The position numbers and the translations under genes are program-made. A model generated the notes under the pieces. The model searched no databases, was not told where the DNA came from, and saw nothing but the letters and a program-made list of their open reading frames with translations. A stretch of 64,000 bases of DNA from Rugosimonospora africana (GTDB taxonomy: Bacteria > Actinomycetota > Actinomycetes > Mycobacteriales > Micromonosporaceae). This document shows positions 8,006 through 16,045 of the stretch, piece by piece. The stretch spans positions 1 to 64,000 of the forward strand of contig NZ_BONZ01000050.1 of NCBI RefSeq assembly GCF_016862975.1. Reading direction: 5' to 3'. The stretch's first letter is position 1. The number at the start of each line of letters is the position of its first letter.

Positions 8006-9199
8006 ATGTTCGACGCCATCGTGGTCGGCGCCCGTTGCGCTGGCTCTCCCGTCGCCATGCTGCTCGCCCGCGCGGGGTACCGGGTTCTCCTGCTGGACCG
8101 GGCGGCGTTCCCTTCCGACACGCTTTCCACGCACCTGATTCATCAGCCGGGTGTCGCCGCGCTCGCCCGCTGGGGCCTGCTGGAGACACTGCGCGCCTCC
8201 GGCTGTCCACCGCTGAACCGCGCGGTGTATGAAGTCGCCGACGTCCGCCTCGAAGGATGCGCCCGGGGTGTGGAGGGACAGCGCGCGGGCTATTCGCCAC
8301 GCCGTCACGTCCTGGACGCCATCCTGGTGGAGGCCGCGACCGCGGCCGGTGCCGAACTACGCGAGCGGTGCCGGGTCACCGGCCTGCTACGCGACGACAC
8401 CGGGCGCGTCGTCGGCGTGGAAGGGCGCCACGACGGTGGGTACTTCTCCGAGCGAGCCCACCTGGTGATCGGTGCGGACGGCATGCGGTCCGCCGTCGCC
8501 CGGCTCGCGCAGGCCCCCTACACGCTTCGGCACCCGAAGCTGACCTGCGCCTACTACTCGTACTGGGCGGATGTTCCCGCCGCCCTGGAGCTCTACGAGA
8601 AGACCGGGAGTTGGGTGGCGGCCGTCCCCACGCACGACGGCGCCACCCTGGTTCTGACCTACTTCCCGCAGTCCCGCTTCGGTGAGGTCCGCGTCGCCGC
8701 GGATCGCGCTCACCTCGACCAGGTACGCATCACCGCGCCGGTCCTGTACGAGCGGCTGCGCGGAAAGGAACGACTTGAGCGGCTTCGTGGTACCGGCGAT
8801 CAGGAGAATTTCTTCCGGCGGGCGACCGGGCCCGGCTGGGCACTGGCCGGCGACGCCGGCCACCACAAGGATTCCATCACCGCCCGCGGCATCAGCGACG
8901 CCTTCTTTCAAGCCGAAACCCTGGCGACGCGGCTCGGCGGACGGCTCGGCGGCGATCCGGCCCTGCTCGACCGGGCATTGACGCGGTACGAGGAAGACCG
9001 CGACGGCGCGCTCGTGCCGGGGTACGAATCCACCCTGACGGTGGCGCGACTCGCCCCGCCGCACGACCAACGCCTCTCGCTGTTACGGGCCGTGCAGGCG
9101 GACCCGGAACTCACCTCGATCTACTTCGACCTGGTCGCCGGCATCGGGACCACGAGCGACCTCTACCCGCTGCTGCTGGAACGGCTGGCCGTCGTCTGA
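8006..9199 (+). CDS. FAD-dependent oxidoreductase, geranylgeranyl-reductase / aromatic hydroxylase-like
   Basis: 397 residues starting with an FAD-binding Rossmann motif (IVVGARCAGSPVAMLLARAG), followed by FPSDTLSTHLIHQPGVAALA, typical of a large actinobacterial flavoprotein clade. The second FAD motif is GPGWALAGDAGHHKDSITARG near residues 275-295. No halogenase motif (WxWxIP) is present, so this is more likely a monooxygenase or reductase. It follows the adenylation gene by 39 bp on the same strand and presumably tailors the same product. The 3' end runs into four 15-bp repeats that contain its stop codon. Confidence 0.8.
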   Translation: MFDAIVVGARCAGSPVAMLLARAGYRVLLLDRAAFPSDTLSTHLIHQPGVAALARWGLLETLRASGCPPLNRAVYEVADVRLEGCARGVEGQRAGYSPRRHVLDAILVEAATAAGAELRERCRVTGLLRDDTGRVVGVEGRHDGGYFSERAHLVIGADGMRSAVARLAQAPYTLRHPKLTCAYYSYWADVPAALELYEKTGSWVAAVPTHDGATLVLTYFPQSRFGEVRVAADRAHLDQVRITAPVLYERLRGKERLERLRGTGDQENFFRRATGPGWALAGDAGHHKDSITARGISDAFFQAETLATRLGGRLGGDPALLDRALTRYEEDRDGALVPGYESTLTVARLAPPHDQRLSLLRAVQADPELTSIYFDLVAGIGTTSDLYPLLLERLAVV

Positions 9200-9244
9200 G
9201 CAGCTGTCGTCCGAGTGGCTGTCGTCCGAGTGGCTGTCGGCGCC
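9185..9244 (+). repeat. four 15-bp units spanning the stop codon of the flavoprotein
   Basis: CTGGCCGTCGTCTGA (last codons plus stop) is followed by GCAGCTGTCGTCCGA, GTGGCTGTCGTCCGA and GTGGCTGTCGGCGCC. Confidence 0.8.
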
Positions 9245-9323
9245 CAATCCGGCACGCCCGCTCGCGGCGCTCCCCCATCCATCCACTCGATGGGGTCGGC
9301 GGCGACGGGGTCGCGCCGGTTCG

Positions 9324-9920
9324 TCACGCCGGTTTCGCCCAGCGGGTGACGACGATGCCGCACGGGTATGCCTCGGCGTCCGCGGCGCGGTAGTGGCGGG
9401 TGGCCATCGACTCGTCGAAGATGCGTCGACCTCCCCCGGCGAATCCCGGGTTGATGAACAGTTGAAGCTCGTCGACGAGGTCGGCACGCACCAGCGCGTT
9501 GGCCAGGCCGGCGCCACCGAAACACAACACGTCACCGCCGGCCCGCTCCTTGGCCCGCCCGACGATGCCGGCGAGGTCTCCATTGAGGACGGTCAGGTTG
9601 GGCCAATGACGCTCGGGCTCACCCGACCTGCTGACGGCGAATCTGGGCAGTGCGCCGATCGCCCGCGCGAAATCGTAGTCCGGCTCACCGGGATGGCGCT
9701 CGGCCGTCGCCCGCCAATGGTCGAGGTAGCCCTCATCCACCATCGGCCGGCTGAGCAGGATGCCCGACGCCTGCGCGAAGACCCGGTTGAAAAACGAGCG
9801 GAGACCGGCCGACCAGGGCCAGTCCGGCCCCCAGTTCCACGCCTGCCACCGCGAGTCGGGAAGCTCGCTGTCGACGTACCCGTCGATAGAGGTTTGCATC
9901 TGGAGAATGAGTCGACTCAT
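9324..9920 (-). CDS. dihydrofolate-reductase-like (RibD C-terminal domain) protein
   Basis: 198 residues. It begins MSRLILQMQTSIDGYVDSEL, the standard opening of RibD_C family reductases, and has the NADPH-binding segment GGDVLCFGGAGLANALVRAD near 130-150. GGAAGGA precedes ATG at 9920. The first codons lie in a 14-bp perfect palindrome (9907-9920). It is convergent with the flavoprotein gene. Many family members are orphan NADPH reductases of unknown substrate; involvement in the neighbouring biosynthesis is only positional. Confidence 0.82.
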   Translation of the reverse strand: MSRLILQMQTSIDGYVDSELPDSRWQAWNWGPDWPWSAGLRSFFNRVFAQASGILLSRPMVDEGYLDHWRATAERHPGEPDYDFARAIGALPRFAVSRSGEPERHWPNLTVLNGDLAGIVGRAKERAGGDVLCFGGAGLANALVRADLVDELQLFINPGFAGGGRRIFDESMATRHYRAADAEAYPCGIVVTRWAKPA

Positions 9921-9944
9921 CGGAGTCCTTCCGATCCGGCGGGC

Positions 9945-10131
9945 ATTGTCGCGGGAACACCCGCAGAGACTGGCCGAGCACCGCGCGGCTACCGGTCACC
10001 ACCGCGGCCCCGGACTTGACGGCCGCCGCCAGTGAGTGGCGCTTCCACAGCAGGGCGGCGAGGGTTGCGGCGTCGCTGTCGACCGTAACATCCGCCGGCT
10101 CAGCCGGCGCGCGGGACACCGTGAGCGGCAT
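9945..10131 (-). pseudogene. SCP2-like sterol-binding domain fragment (HxlR-regulator tail)
   Basis: From ATG at 10131 the frame reads MPLTVSRAPAEPADVTVDSD, then AATLAALLWKRHSL, then AAAVKSGAAVVTGSRAVLGQ, closing in LRVFP. This D-x-A-T-L-x-x-L-L ... G-x-x-x-V-x-G pattern is the C-terminal SCP2 domain found on some HxlR-type regulators. The winged-helix N-terminus is absent and the frame runs on meaninglessly into the next gene, so I call it a remnant. Confidence 0.5.
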
Positions 10132-10137
10132 CGTGGC

Positions 10138-10468
10138 TCACGGGGCCGGCACGCGCGCGTTCAGCAGGGCCTCGCGGAGAGCCTTCTGGTCAGTCTTGCC
10201 GAGGGCGGTGTACGGGAGAGACTCGGCGACCGAGTACGAGGCAGGGGCGTAGAGCTCCCCGAGCGCGTCGGTGATCTGGTGGGTCAGCCGATCGAAGTCC
10301 GGACGCCGGCCGGGTCCCGCGGCACCAGGACCACGTGCACGGTTTCCTTCTCGTCCTCGCCTCCGTACCGCTGATCTTCTGATCTTCGACGACCACCACG
10401 GGGCGGCTGCCCGCCATCGTCAATCGTTCCAGCACGTCCGCCGTGTAGTTCCAGTTCTCCGCGCGGTT
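10138..10468 (-). pseudogene. AMP-dependent acyl ligase remnant (both ends joined, middle deleted)
   Basis: The end reads DALGELYAPASYSVAESLPY then TALGKTDQKALREALLNARV and stops at 10138-10140. This is the C-terminal subdomain of acyl-CoA or fatty-acyl-AMP ligases, with the GK catalytic-lysine motif. Upstream, after at least one frameshift, GGEDEKETVHVVLVPRDPAG belongs to the same subdomain. Before it, NYTADVLERLTMAGSRPVVV looks like the N-terminus of such an enzyme. About 350 central residues are missing. An 8-bp duplication (CTGATCTT twice) lies at the join near 10370. Confidence 0.55.
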
Positions 10469-10521
10469 CCGACCAGTCTGGCTCGGCGCATCTGACGCCG
10501 CGCGACGACCCAGACCAGTCG
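10469..10521. repeat. 53-bp dispersed element, copy 1
   Basis: 48 of 53 bases are identical to 13462-13514. On the minus strand it reads TGLGRRAASDAPSQTGR. It lies at the upstream edge of the ligase remnant. Confidence 0.8.
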
Positions 10522-10549
10522 CCGCCACAGTCAGCCTCCGAATCCGTCT

Positions 10550-12679
10550 CTACTCGTATAGACCGACCTGCCCACCCAAATGCATCGGATCAGGCCCGGC
10601 CAATGTCGCTGAGTCTCCGGCCACGTCGGCCGTTCCTCGCGCCGGGTGGTCACGGGAGCATGGTGCGGCGATCGCGTCGATGAACTGGCCGAGCAGGCGT
10701 ACCGCGGTGGGGTTGACGACCGCGGTCAGCGAGGCCACGGCGCGCCCGCGTGCCTCGCCACAGGCCGCCTCCGCGCCCGACAACAGATTCGCCCGCACCG
10801 CCTCACGGTCGGCCGTCTCGAGCCGATCGGTGAGCGTCTCGGGCAGTCCGGTGAACCTGCCGGCGAGCATCGCCTCCAGTGTCGTGTCGAGCCGGGTCCG
10901 CTCCCCCCGCACGGCCAGCACGTCCTCGGCATGCAGAAACGCGCGGCCGCAGTGGTATCCGTACTCGGCGAGCGCGTGTACGACGCGCGCCGGCGCACCT
11001 CCGAGAATCGCCCCGATCCGTGCCGGGAACTCGAACAGCGCCGCGTAGACCAGCTCGGGTTGTGACGGCTTGTCCGGATCGAGCGCGGCGGCCCGCAGTC
11101 CGGCCAGCTCGGCCAGCCAGTCGGCGAACATCCAGGACGCGTCGGGAGCGGATTCGGCGATCAGCCGGGACGCCTGGGCGAGCAGGAAGTCACCGGACAG
11201 CACCGTCGCGGCGGCCGCCCAGTCGACGTCGCGAACACCCGTTCTGGGCGGAGGGGGGTGGAGGAACGCGAGCGCGCCCAGAGTGGCCAGTTCGATCGCC
11301 GCGGCGGTGGTGGCGTGGCGCACGTCGAGCGTGGACCGGTCGGCGATCAGGGCGCCGAGGAACAGAAGGGCGGGCCGCGGGCGCTGGCTGTCGCCGGTGT
11401 CCTCGATTGACGCCAACCGGGCCAGAAACGGCCACTCCCGCCGGATGACCGAGATGGCGACCTCGTCGCAGGCCAGCAGGAACGGCTGGACGAGCGGGGC
11501 GTCGGGGATGGCGACCCGCTGTTCCCCGAGGCCGGCGATGCCCTCCGGGAACAGGATCGCCCGCCGGGCTTTCGCGGCGAAGGGCTGGTCACTGGATGCG
11601 GCGTCGGCGAGTACCCGCCAGGTCAGGTGGTAGCGGCGGGACGCGTGGCGGGCGGTCTCGAAGTAGCCGACGAACGCCGTCCGCACCCGCTGGGCGTAGG
11701 CGCGGCGGGCGGCGTCGGGGTCGTCCGGATGGGCGGTGATGGATTCGGCGGCGAGCAGGGCGCTCTGGAGCGCTCCGCTCAGCCCCTCGCCCGTGAACGG
11801 GTTGGTCAGCCCGGCGGCCGCTCCGATGAGGAGGCCGTCGACAGTGAGGCGCTCGGGGACGAAGCCGGCGTCGATCGGACCGCTGACCACAGGCCCCGCG
11901 GGTACCAGATCGGTGAAGCGGGCGTCGATGCGCCGCAGTTCGGCCAGCGCAAGGGCGAGCAGCGCGTCCGGGTCCACCGGTCGGTCTCCGGCACCGGCAG
12001 CGCCGACACCGGCACCGCCGACACTGGCACCGCCGACACCGGCGACACCGACACTGGCGACGCCGACACTGGCACCGCCACCCGGCGCCGGTACCGCCCA
12101 GACGCAGGTCGGCGGTTGACGGGGATCAGTGCCGTCGGGTTGGGCGACGGCCAGCGTTGTCCGGGTGCCGAGATCGATGCCGGCGAACCGTTGCACGCAC
12201 GCCGTTCCCATCCAGTGGCCGGGCCTGCCGCTGGTGCCGGTCGCCACCACGAGATGGCGGGCCAGCACCGGTACGCCGTCCAGCGCGAGCGCGAACCAGC
12301 CCTCGTCGCGGCCGAGCAGGCGGGCGGTGGCTCGGACACGATCGGCTCCGGCGTGGCCGGCCGCGCCGCGCAGTGCCCGGGCCAGTGCCGCGTGGTCGCA
12401 GGCGGCGGCCCGCACCGGTACCAGCCGACGTGAGCGGGTACCGAAGACCAGGTCGATGCCGTCCACGGGCTGCGCCGGAAGGTCGACGGCCAGCCGCCGC
12501 AGCCCCTCCATGGTGGGCGCGCTCAGGAAGGCGTCGTACGAGCGCGCCGGGGTGCCGTCGTCCACCAGCAGGACCGACCGGGTGGGTCCGGCCAGGGCGG
12601 TGGCGGCCGCGGCGCCGGCCGGACCGGCCCCGGTGACGATGACGTCGACCCGTCGCGGGCCGCTCATCCGAGGTTCCAT
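10550..12679 (-). CDS. fusion: geranylgeranyl-reductase-like flavoprotein + catalytically dead prenyl synthase
   Basis: 709 residues. Residues 8-400 are a geranylgeranyl-reductase-type flavoprotein: dinucleotide motif VIVTGAGPAGAAAATALAG at the start, and LLIGAAAGLTNPFTGEGLSG near 285, the second FAD contact. Residues about 410-670 follow the helical pattern of a trans-isoprenyl diphosphate synthase. The first aspartate-rich motif is replaced by PPPPR (about 473-477) and the second by AEDVL (584-588), so prenyl transfer is not expected. A Gly/Val/Ala linker (residues about 202-226) comes from 15-bp repeats at 12002-12076. The 5' end of this gene overlaps the 3' end of the active prenyl synthase by 16 bp, implying coupling and possibly a heteromeric enzyme. 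The fold call for the C-terminal half is moderately secure. Confidence 0.75.
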   Translation of the reverse strand: MEPRMSGPRRVDVIVTGAGPAGAAAATALAGPTRSVLLVDDGTPARSYDAFLSAPTMEGLRRLAVDLPAQPVDGIDLVFGTRSRRLVPVRAAACDHAALARALRGAAGHAGADRVRATARLLGRDEGWFALALDGVPVLARHLVVATGTSGRPGHWMGTACVQRFAGIDLGTRTTLAVAQPDGTDPRQPPTCVWAVPAPGGGASVGVASVGVAGVGGASVGGAGVGAAGAGDRPVDPDALLALALAELRRIDARFTDLVPAGPVVSGPIDAGFVPERLTVDGLLIGAAAGLTNPFTGEGLSGALQSALLAAESITAHPDDPDAARRAYAQRVRTAFVGYFETARHASRRYHLTWRVLADAASSDQPFAAKARRAILFPEGIAGLGEQRVAIPDAPLVQPFLLACDEVAISVIRREWPFLARLASIEDTGDSQRPRPALLFLGALIADRSTLDVRHATTAAAIELATLGALAFLHPPPPRTGVRDVDWAAAATVLSGDFLLAQASRLIAESAPDASWMFADWLAELAGLRAAALDPDKPSQPELVYAALFEFPARIGAILGGAPARVVHALAEYGYHCGRAFLHAEDVLAVRGERTRLDTTLEAMLAGRFTGLPETLTDRLETADREAVRANLLSGAEAACGEARGRAVASLTAVVNPTAVRLLGQFIDAIAAPCSRDHPARGTADVAGDSATLAGPDPMHLGGQVGLYE
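12002..12076 (-). repeat. five 15-bp tandem units in the flavoprotein fusion
   Basis: Units of the type GCCGACACTGGCACC encode a Gly-Val-Ala-Ser loop in the reductase half. Confidence 0.85.
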
Positions 12680-13662
12680 GCCTGAGCGGTCACGTCGAGC
12701 AGCGCCGCGCGGGTCTGCGGGTCCACAGAGTCGAGATGACCCAGCGCGCGTTCGTACCGGCTCCGGGCGAGTGCGTTTGCCGCGGCGAGCCCGCCGGAAG
12801 ACCGTACGTGGTCACGCACGGCCGGTATGTCCGCAGCCGTGAACGAGGGCGCCAGCAGCAGCGTGGCGAGCGCGCCGGAAGTGTCCTGGGCCAGGGCGTA
12901 CAGGGTCGGAGCACCGAACAGGCCCAGCAGGTGGTCGGTGCCGACCGGCTTGCCGGAGTCCGGCGCACCGAAGTCCGGGGCACCGAAGTCCAGGCAGTCG
13001 TCGAGCACCTGGAACGCGACGCCGAATTCCAACCCGAAGCGACCGAGGGCGTCGACACGCGCCTGGTCGCCGTCGCCGGTGGCCGCGCCGAGCACGCAGG
13101 CGAGTTGGAACAGTTCGCCGGTCTTGCGGGTGACCAGTTCGAGGTAGTCCGGCAGCGCCAGGGTGGTGTCGAAGGCCCGCTCGATGTCGAGCAGCTCCCC
13201 GTACGCCAAGCCGGCCATGGCGCGACTGACCAGCACGGGTAGGCCGCCGCCGAGGTCGGCCGCCTCCTTACCCGCCAGAGCGAAGCAGGACAGGCCGGCC
13301 AGCCCCGCCCGCTCGGAGCCCATGCCGACGTGGACGGCCGGTCCGGCGCGCCGCTGCTCGGCCCGGTCGATGATGTCGTCGTGCACCAGGGAGGCCAGGT
13401 GCACGAGTTCGACCAGAGCGCCGAGGCGCACGAGTTGCCCCAGGTCGGCCGCTGGCTCGCGCCGACCGGTCGGGCTCGGCGCGTCTGGCGCCGCGCCACG
13501 ACCCAGACCAGTCGTGGCACAGGCGTACAGCAGCGTGGACCGCAGTTGCTTGCCGGGCCGGGCGGCCAGCGCGCGGACCGGCGGCGCGAGTTCGCTGGTC
13601 AACGTCCGCAGCCGGGCCGCCACGTGCGCGCGGAAACGCTGCCGCCGGGCTTCGGCGTCCAT
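12664..13662 (-). CDS. polyprenyl diphosphate synthase
   Basis: 332 residues. The first aspartate-rich motif is D95-D-I-I-D99 in SLVHDDIIDRAEQRR and the second D221-D-C-L-D225 in FQVLDDCLDFG. Both are complete, so the enzyme should be active. The residue pattern before the first motif does not let me fix chain length. The ATG at 13662 is chosen because AAAGGA lies 10 bases upstream; the frame stays open far beyond it without family similarity. Two oddities are seen: residues 50-67 (TGLGRGAAPDAPSPTGR) derive from the 53-bp dispersed element and have no counterpart in the family, and GAPDFGAPDSG after the second motif comes from a 15-bp duplication (12955-12990). Confidence 0.88.
   Translation of the reverse strand: MDAEARRQRFRAHVAARLRTLTSELAPPVRALAARPGKQLRSTLLYACATTGLGRGAAPDAPSPTGRREPAADLGQLVRLGALVELVHLASLVHDDIIDRAEQRRAGPAVHVGMGSERAGLAGLSCFALAGKEAADLGGGLPVLVSRAMAGLAYGELLDIERAFDTTLALPDYLELVTRKTGELFQLACVLGAATGDGDQARVDALGRFGLEFGVAFQVLDDCLDFGAPDFGAPDSGKPVGTDHLLGLFGAPTLYALAQDTSGALATLLLAPSFTAADIPAVRDHVRSSGGLAAANALARSRYERALGHLDSVDPQTRAALLDVTAQAWNLG
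13462..13514. repeat. 53-bp dispersed element, copy 2 (in-frame inside the prenyl synthase)
   Basis: 48 of 53 bases are identical to 10469-10521. It encodes TGLGRGAAPDAPSPTGR in the synthase between LLYACA and the helix preceding DDIID. Confidence 0.8.
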
Positions 13663-13749
13663 GTGCTGGGTCCTTTCGTCGTGCGAGTCATCGCAACAGG
13701 CGGGGCTGTCGGACCGCTGCCAAGCGCTCCCGCCGGAAACGAGCGGGGT

Positions 13750-13777
13750 GACAGTGCGCCGACAGCAGGCGCCGTCA
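13750..13777 (+). promoter_or_regulatory. 11-bp-spaced direct repeats, candidate SARP operator
   Basis: GACAGTG, GACAGCA and CCGTCAC are spaced at 11-bp intervals (13750, 13761, 13772), 11-38 bases before the S53 peptidase start. SARP regulators are known to bind heptamers repeated every 11 bp. Only the first two units are clearly alike. An inverted copy (GCTGTCGG) lies at 13705-13712. Confidence 0.35.
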
Positions 13778-13787
13778 CTGTGGGCGC

Positions 13788-15938
13788 GTGATGCCGTATC
13801 GAGCGCCGAACCGGGCGCGACACGTGATGAGCCTGGCCGCAGCCTGCGTACTGGCGACGGCCCTGATGGTGGTTGCCCGTCCGGCCTCCGCCGCACCCGC
13901 CGCCCCGCCGCCCGCGGCCACCCCGGGGACGGCCGCCCGACCGGCGCCGCCGCTGCCGGCGCCGCGCGGCCACCGGTTGGCCGCCCCGCCGCACGCGAAC
14001 GTGGTCCGCGTGTGCCCGCCGCCGAAGCCCGGGTACGCGGCGTGTCAGGCACTGCGGCTGGACATCCCGCCGGTACAGGGGGCGACGCCGAACGGCATCG
14101 TCGATGAGGGCTGGGCTCCGGCCGACCTGCAGGCCGCGTACAACCTGCCGTCGGCGTACCAGGGCGACGGCCAGACGGTGGCGGTGGTCGAGGACGGCGA
14201 CAGCCCCACCGCCGAAAGCGATCTGGCCACCTACCGGTCGTTCTACGGCCTACCGCCGTGCACCACGGCCAACGGCTGCTTCCGCAAGGTGAACCAGGAG
14301 GGCAAGGCCAGCCCGCTTCCGTCGCAGGCGGTCCCCGACTGGGCCGGGGAATCGGCGCTGGACGTCGACATGGTCTCGGCGATCTGCCCCCGCTGCCACA
14401 TCCTGCTCGTGGAGACCGACGACCAGCTCGACATCGACCTGGCGGAGGGCGCCTACATCGCGACCACGCTCGGGGCGAAGTTCGTCTCGAACAGCTACGG
14501 CTTCCCGGAGGAGCCCGGCACCGACGCCTCGCTCGACGCGTTCTACCGCCAGGACGGCGTCGTGATGACCGCCTCGACGGGCGACGACGGCTACGGCGTC
14601 TCGTACCCGGCCGCGTCACCGAACGTCATCTCCGTCGGCGGCACGTCGCTGCTGAAGTCGACCAATGCCCGCGGCTGGGACGAGATCACCTGGACGCTCG
14701 GCGGCTCCGGATGCTCGCTGTACGGCGCGAAACCGCCGTGGCAGCACGATACCGGGTGCGCGAACCGCACCACCGCGGACGTGTCGGCCGTCGCGGACCC
14801 GTACACCGGTGTGAGCGTGCGCTACCCGGGCGGCTGGGGCATCTTCGGCGGCACGAGCGTCTCGGCACCGATCGTCGCGGCGGCGTACGCACTGGCCGGT
14901 GCGCCACCGAGCAGCACGTCCCATCCGGCGCAGTACCCGTACCTGCACCCGACGATGCTCAACGACGTGGTCGGCGGTACGAATTCGCTCGGCGGGTGCG
15001 GGACAGGCAACCTCGCGTACCTGTGCACGGCGGGGTACGGCTACGACGGGCCGACCGGCCTGGGCACTCCGAACGGGGTGGGCGCCTTCCGCGCCCCGGG
15101 ATGGTCGACCGTTCCCGGTCTCATCGACGGCAACGCCAACATCTCGGTGGTCGCGTCGACCGCGGTCTCGGCGTCCACCTCGTACCTGTTCACCGTCGTA
15201 CCGGGCAGCGGCGTCTGGATGCGCCGATCCGTGAACGGCATCTGGGCGAGCAGCGCGACGAAGGTAGATTCGACGACCGCCATCTCGTACATCGCGGCCG
15301 CGACCGACGCCACCGGAGCGGTGCACCTGCTGATGAGCGAGCCCAACAACGGCGTGTGGGAACGCGTGTACCGGAACGGCACCTGGTCCGCCGCGGCGCA
15401 GGTCGACACGAATCCGTCGATCGGACCGATCGCGGCGACCACCGACCTGGCCGGCGCGGTGGACCTGTTCATGACGGTACCGAGCAGCGGGGTGTGGACA
15501 CGCACACTGACCGGCACCACCTGGTCGGGCTCGACCCACCTGGACACCAACGGCGCCATCACCAACCTGTCGGCCGTCTGCGACATCACCGGCGCGGTCC
15601 ACCTGTTCATGACGGTACCCGCCAGTGGCGTGTGGACGCGCACGCTGACCGGCACCACCTGGTCGGGCTCGACCCACCTGGACACGAACACGACCGTCAC
15701 CGTCACCGCCGCCGTCCGGAGCACCGACGGCATCGTGCACCTGCTGACCAAACGCTCCAACGGGGTGTACGACCGGCTGATGCACGGCAGCAGCAGTTGG
15801 GACAGCACCGCGGTGCTGGCCGATCCGAACGCCAACGTCACGTCCGTCGCCGCCACCCCGGACAGCAACGGCATCGTGCACCTGATCAGCCGGGTCGCCG
15901 GGATCGGCGTGTACGACCGGGTGGCAAACCCGCAGTAG
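13788..15938 (+). CDS. secreted S53 (sedolisin) peptidase with six-repeat C-terminal module
   Basis: 716 residues. A Sec signal peptide (LAAACVLATALMVVARPASA) is followed by a Pro/Ala-rich stretch. The sedolisin catalytic residues are E188 and D192 (E-S-A-L-D), the oxyanion-hole Asp in STGDDG, and S357 in GGTSVSAP. Residues about 445-716 are six repeats of roughly 45 residues with the signature G-V-W-x-R followed by G-T-W-S and D-T-N; two neighbours share T-R-T-L-T-G-T-T-W. They look like blades of a beta-propeller or lectin-like domain. The pseudo-protease at 18731 ends in the same module. Starts at GTG 13788, ATG 13791 or ATG near 13827 are all possible because no Shine-Dalgarno is clear. 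It is divergent from the prenyl synthase and 107 bp upstream of a SARP gene. Confidence 0.85.
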   Translation: MMPYRAPNRARHVMSLAAACVLATALMVVARPASAAPAAPPPAATPGTAARPAPPLPAPRGHRLAAPPHANVVRVCPPPKPGYAACQALRLDIPPVQGATPNGIVDEGWAPADLQAAYNLPSAYQGDGQTVAVVEDGDSPTAESDLATYRSFYGLPPCTTANGCFRKVNQEGKASPLPSQAVPDWAGESALDVDMVSAICPRCHILLVETDDQLDIDLAEGAYIATTLGAKFVSNSYGFPEEPGTDASLDAFYRQDGVVMTASTGDDGYGVSYPAASPNVISVGGTSLLKSTNARGWDEITWTLGGSGCSLYGAKPPWQHDTGCANRTTADVSAVADPYTGVSVRYPGGWGIFGGTSVSAPIVAAAYALAGAPPSSTSHPAQYPYLHPTMLNDVVGGTNSLGGCGTGNLAYLCTAGYGYDGPTGLGTPNGVGAFRAPGWSTVPGLIDGNANISVVASTAVSASTSYLFTVVPGSGVWMRRSVNGIWASSATKVDSTTAISYIAAATDATGAVHLLMSEPNNGVWERVYRNGTWSAAAQVDTNPSIGPIAATTDLAGAVDLFMTVPSSGVWTRTLTGTTWSGSTHLDTNGAITNLSAVCDITGAVHLFMTVPASGVWTRTLTGTTWSGSTHLDTNTTVTVTAAVRSTDGIVHLLTKRSNGVYDRLMHGSSSWDSTAVLADPNANVTSVAATPDSNGIVHLISRVAGIGVYDRVANPQ

Positions 15939-16045
15939 CGGCCCGGCCCCGATCGCGTCGCCGGTCCCGCCCGGCTGGGTGGGCCGGCGACGCGGACGTG
16001 CGCGATTCGTGCGGGAAACGTTTGTCCACCGCCGACCCTGGCCCC

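Noticed and set aside
8006-9199. Flavin-dependent halogenase
   Set aside because: No WxWxIP motif or halogenase lysine context is seen.
12664-14619. A much longer prenyl synthase with an Arg/Pro-rich N-terminus
   Set aside because: The extra residues lie antisense to the S53 peptidase and lack family similarity; ATG 13662 has a ribosome site.
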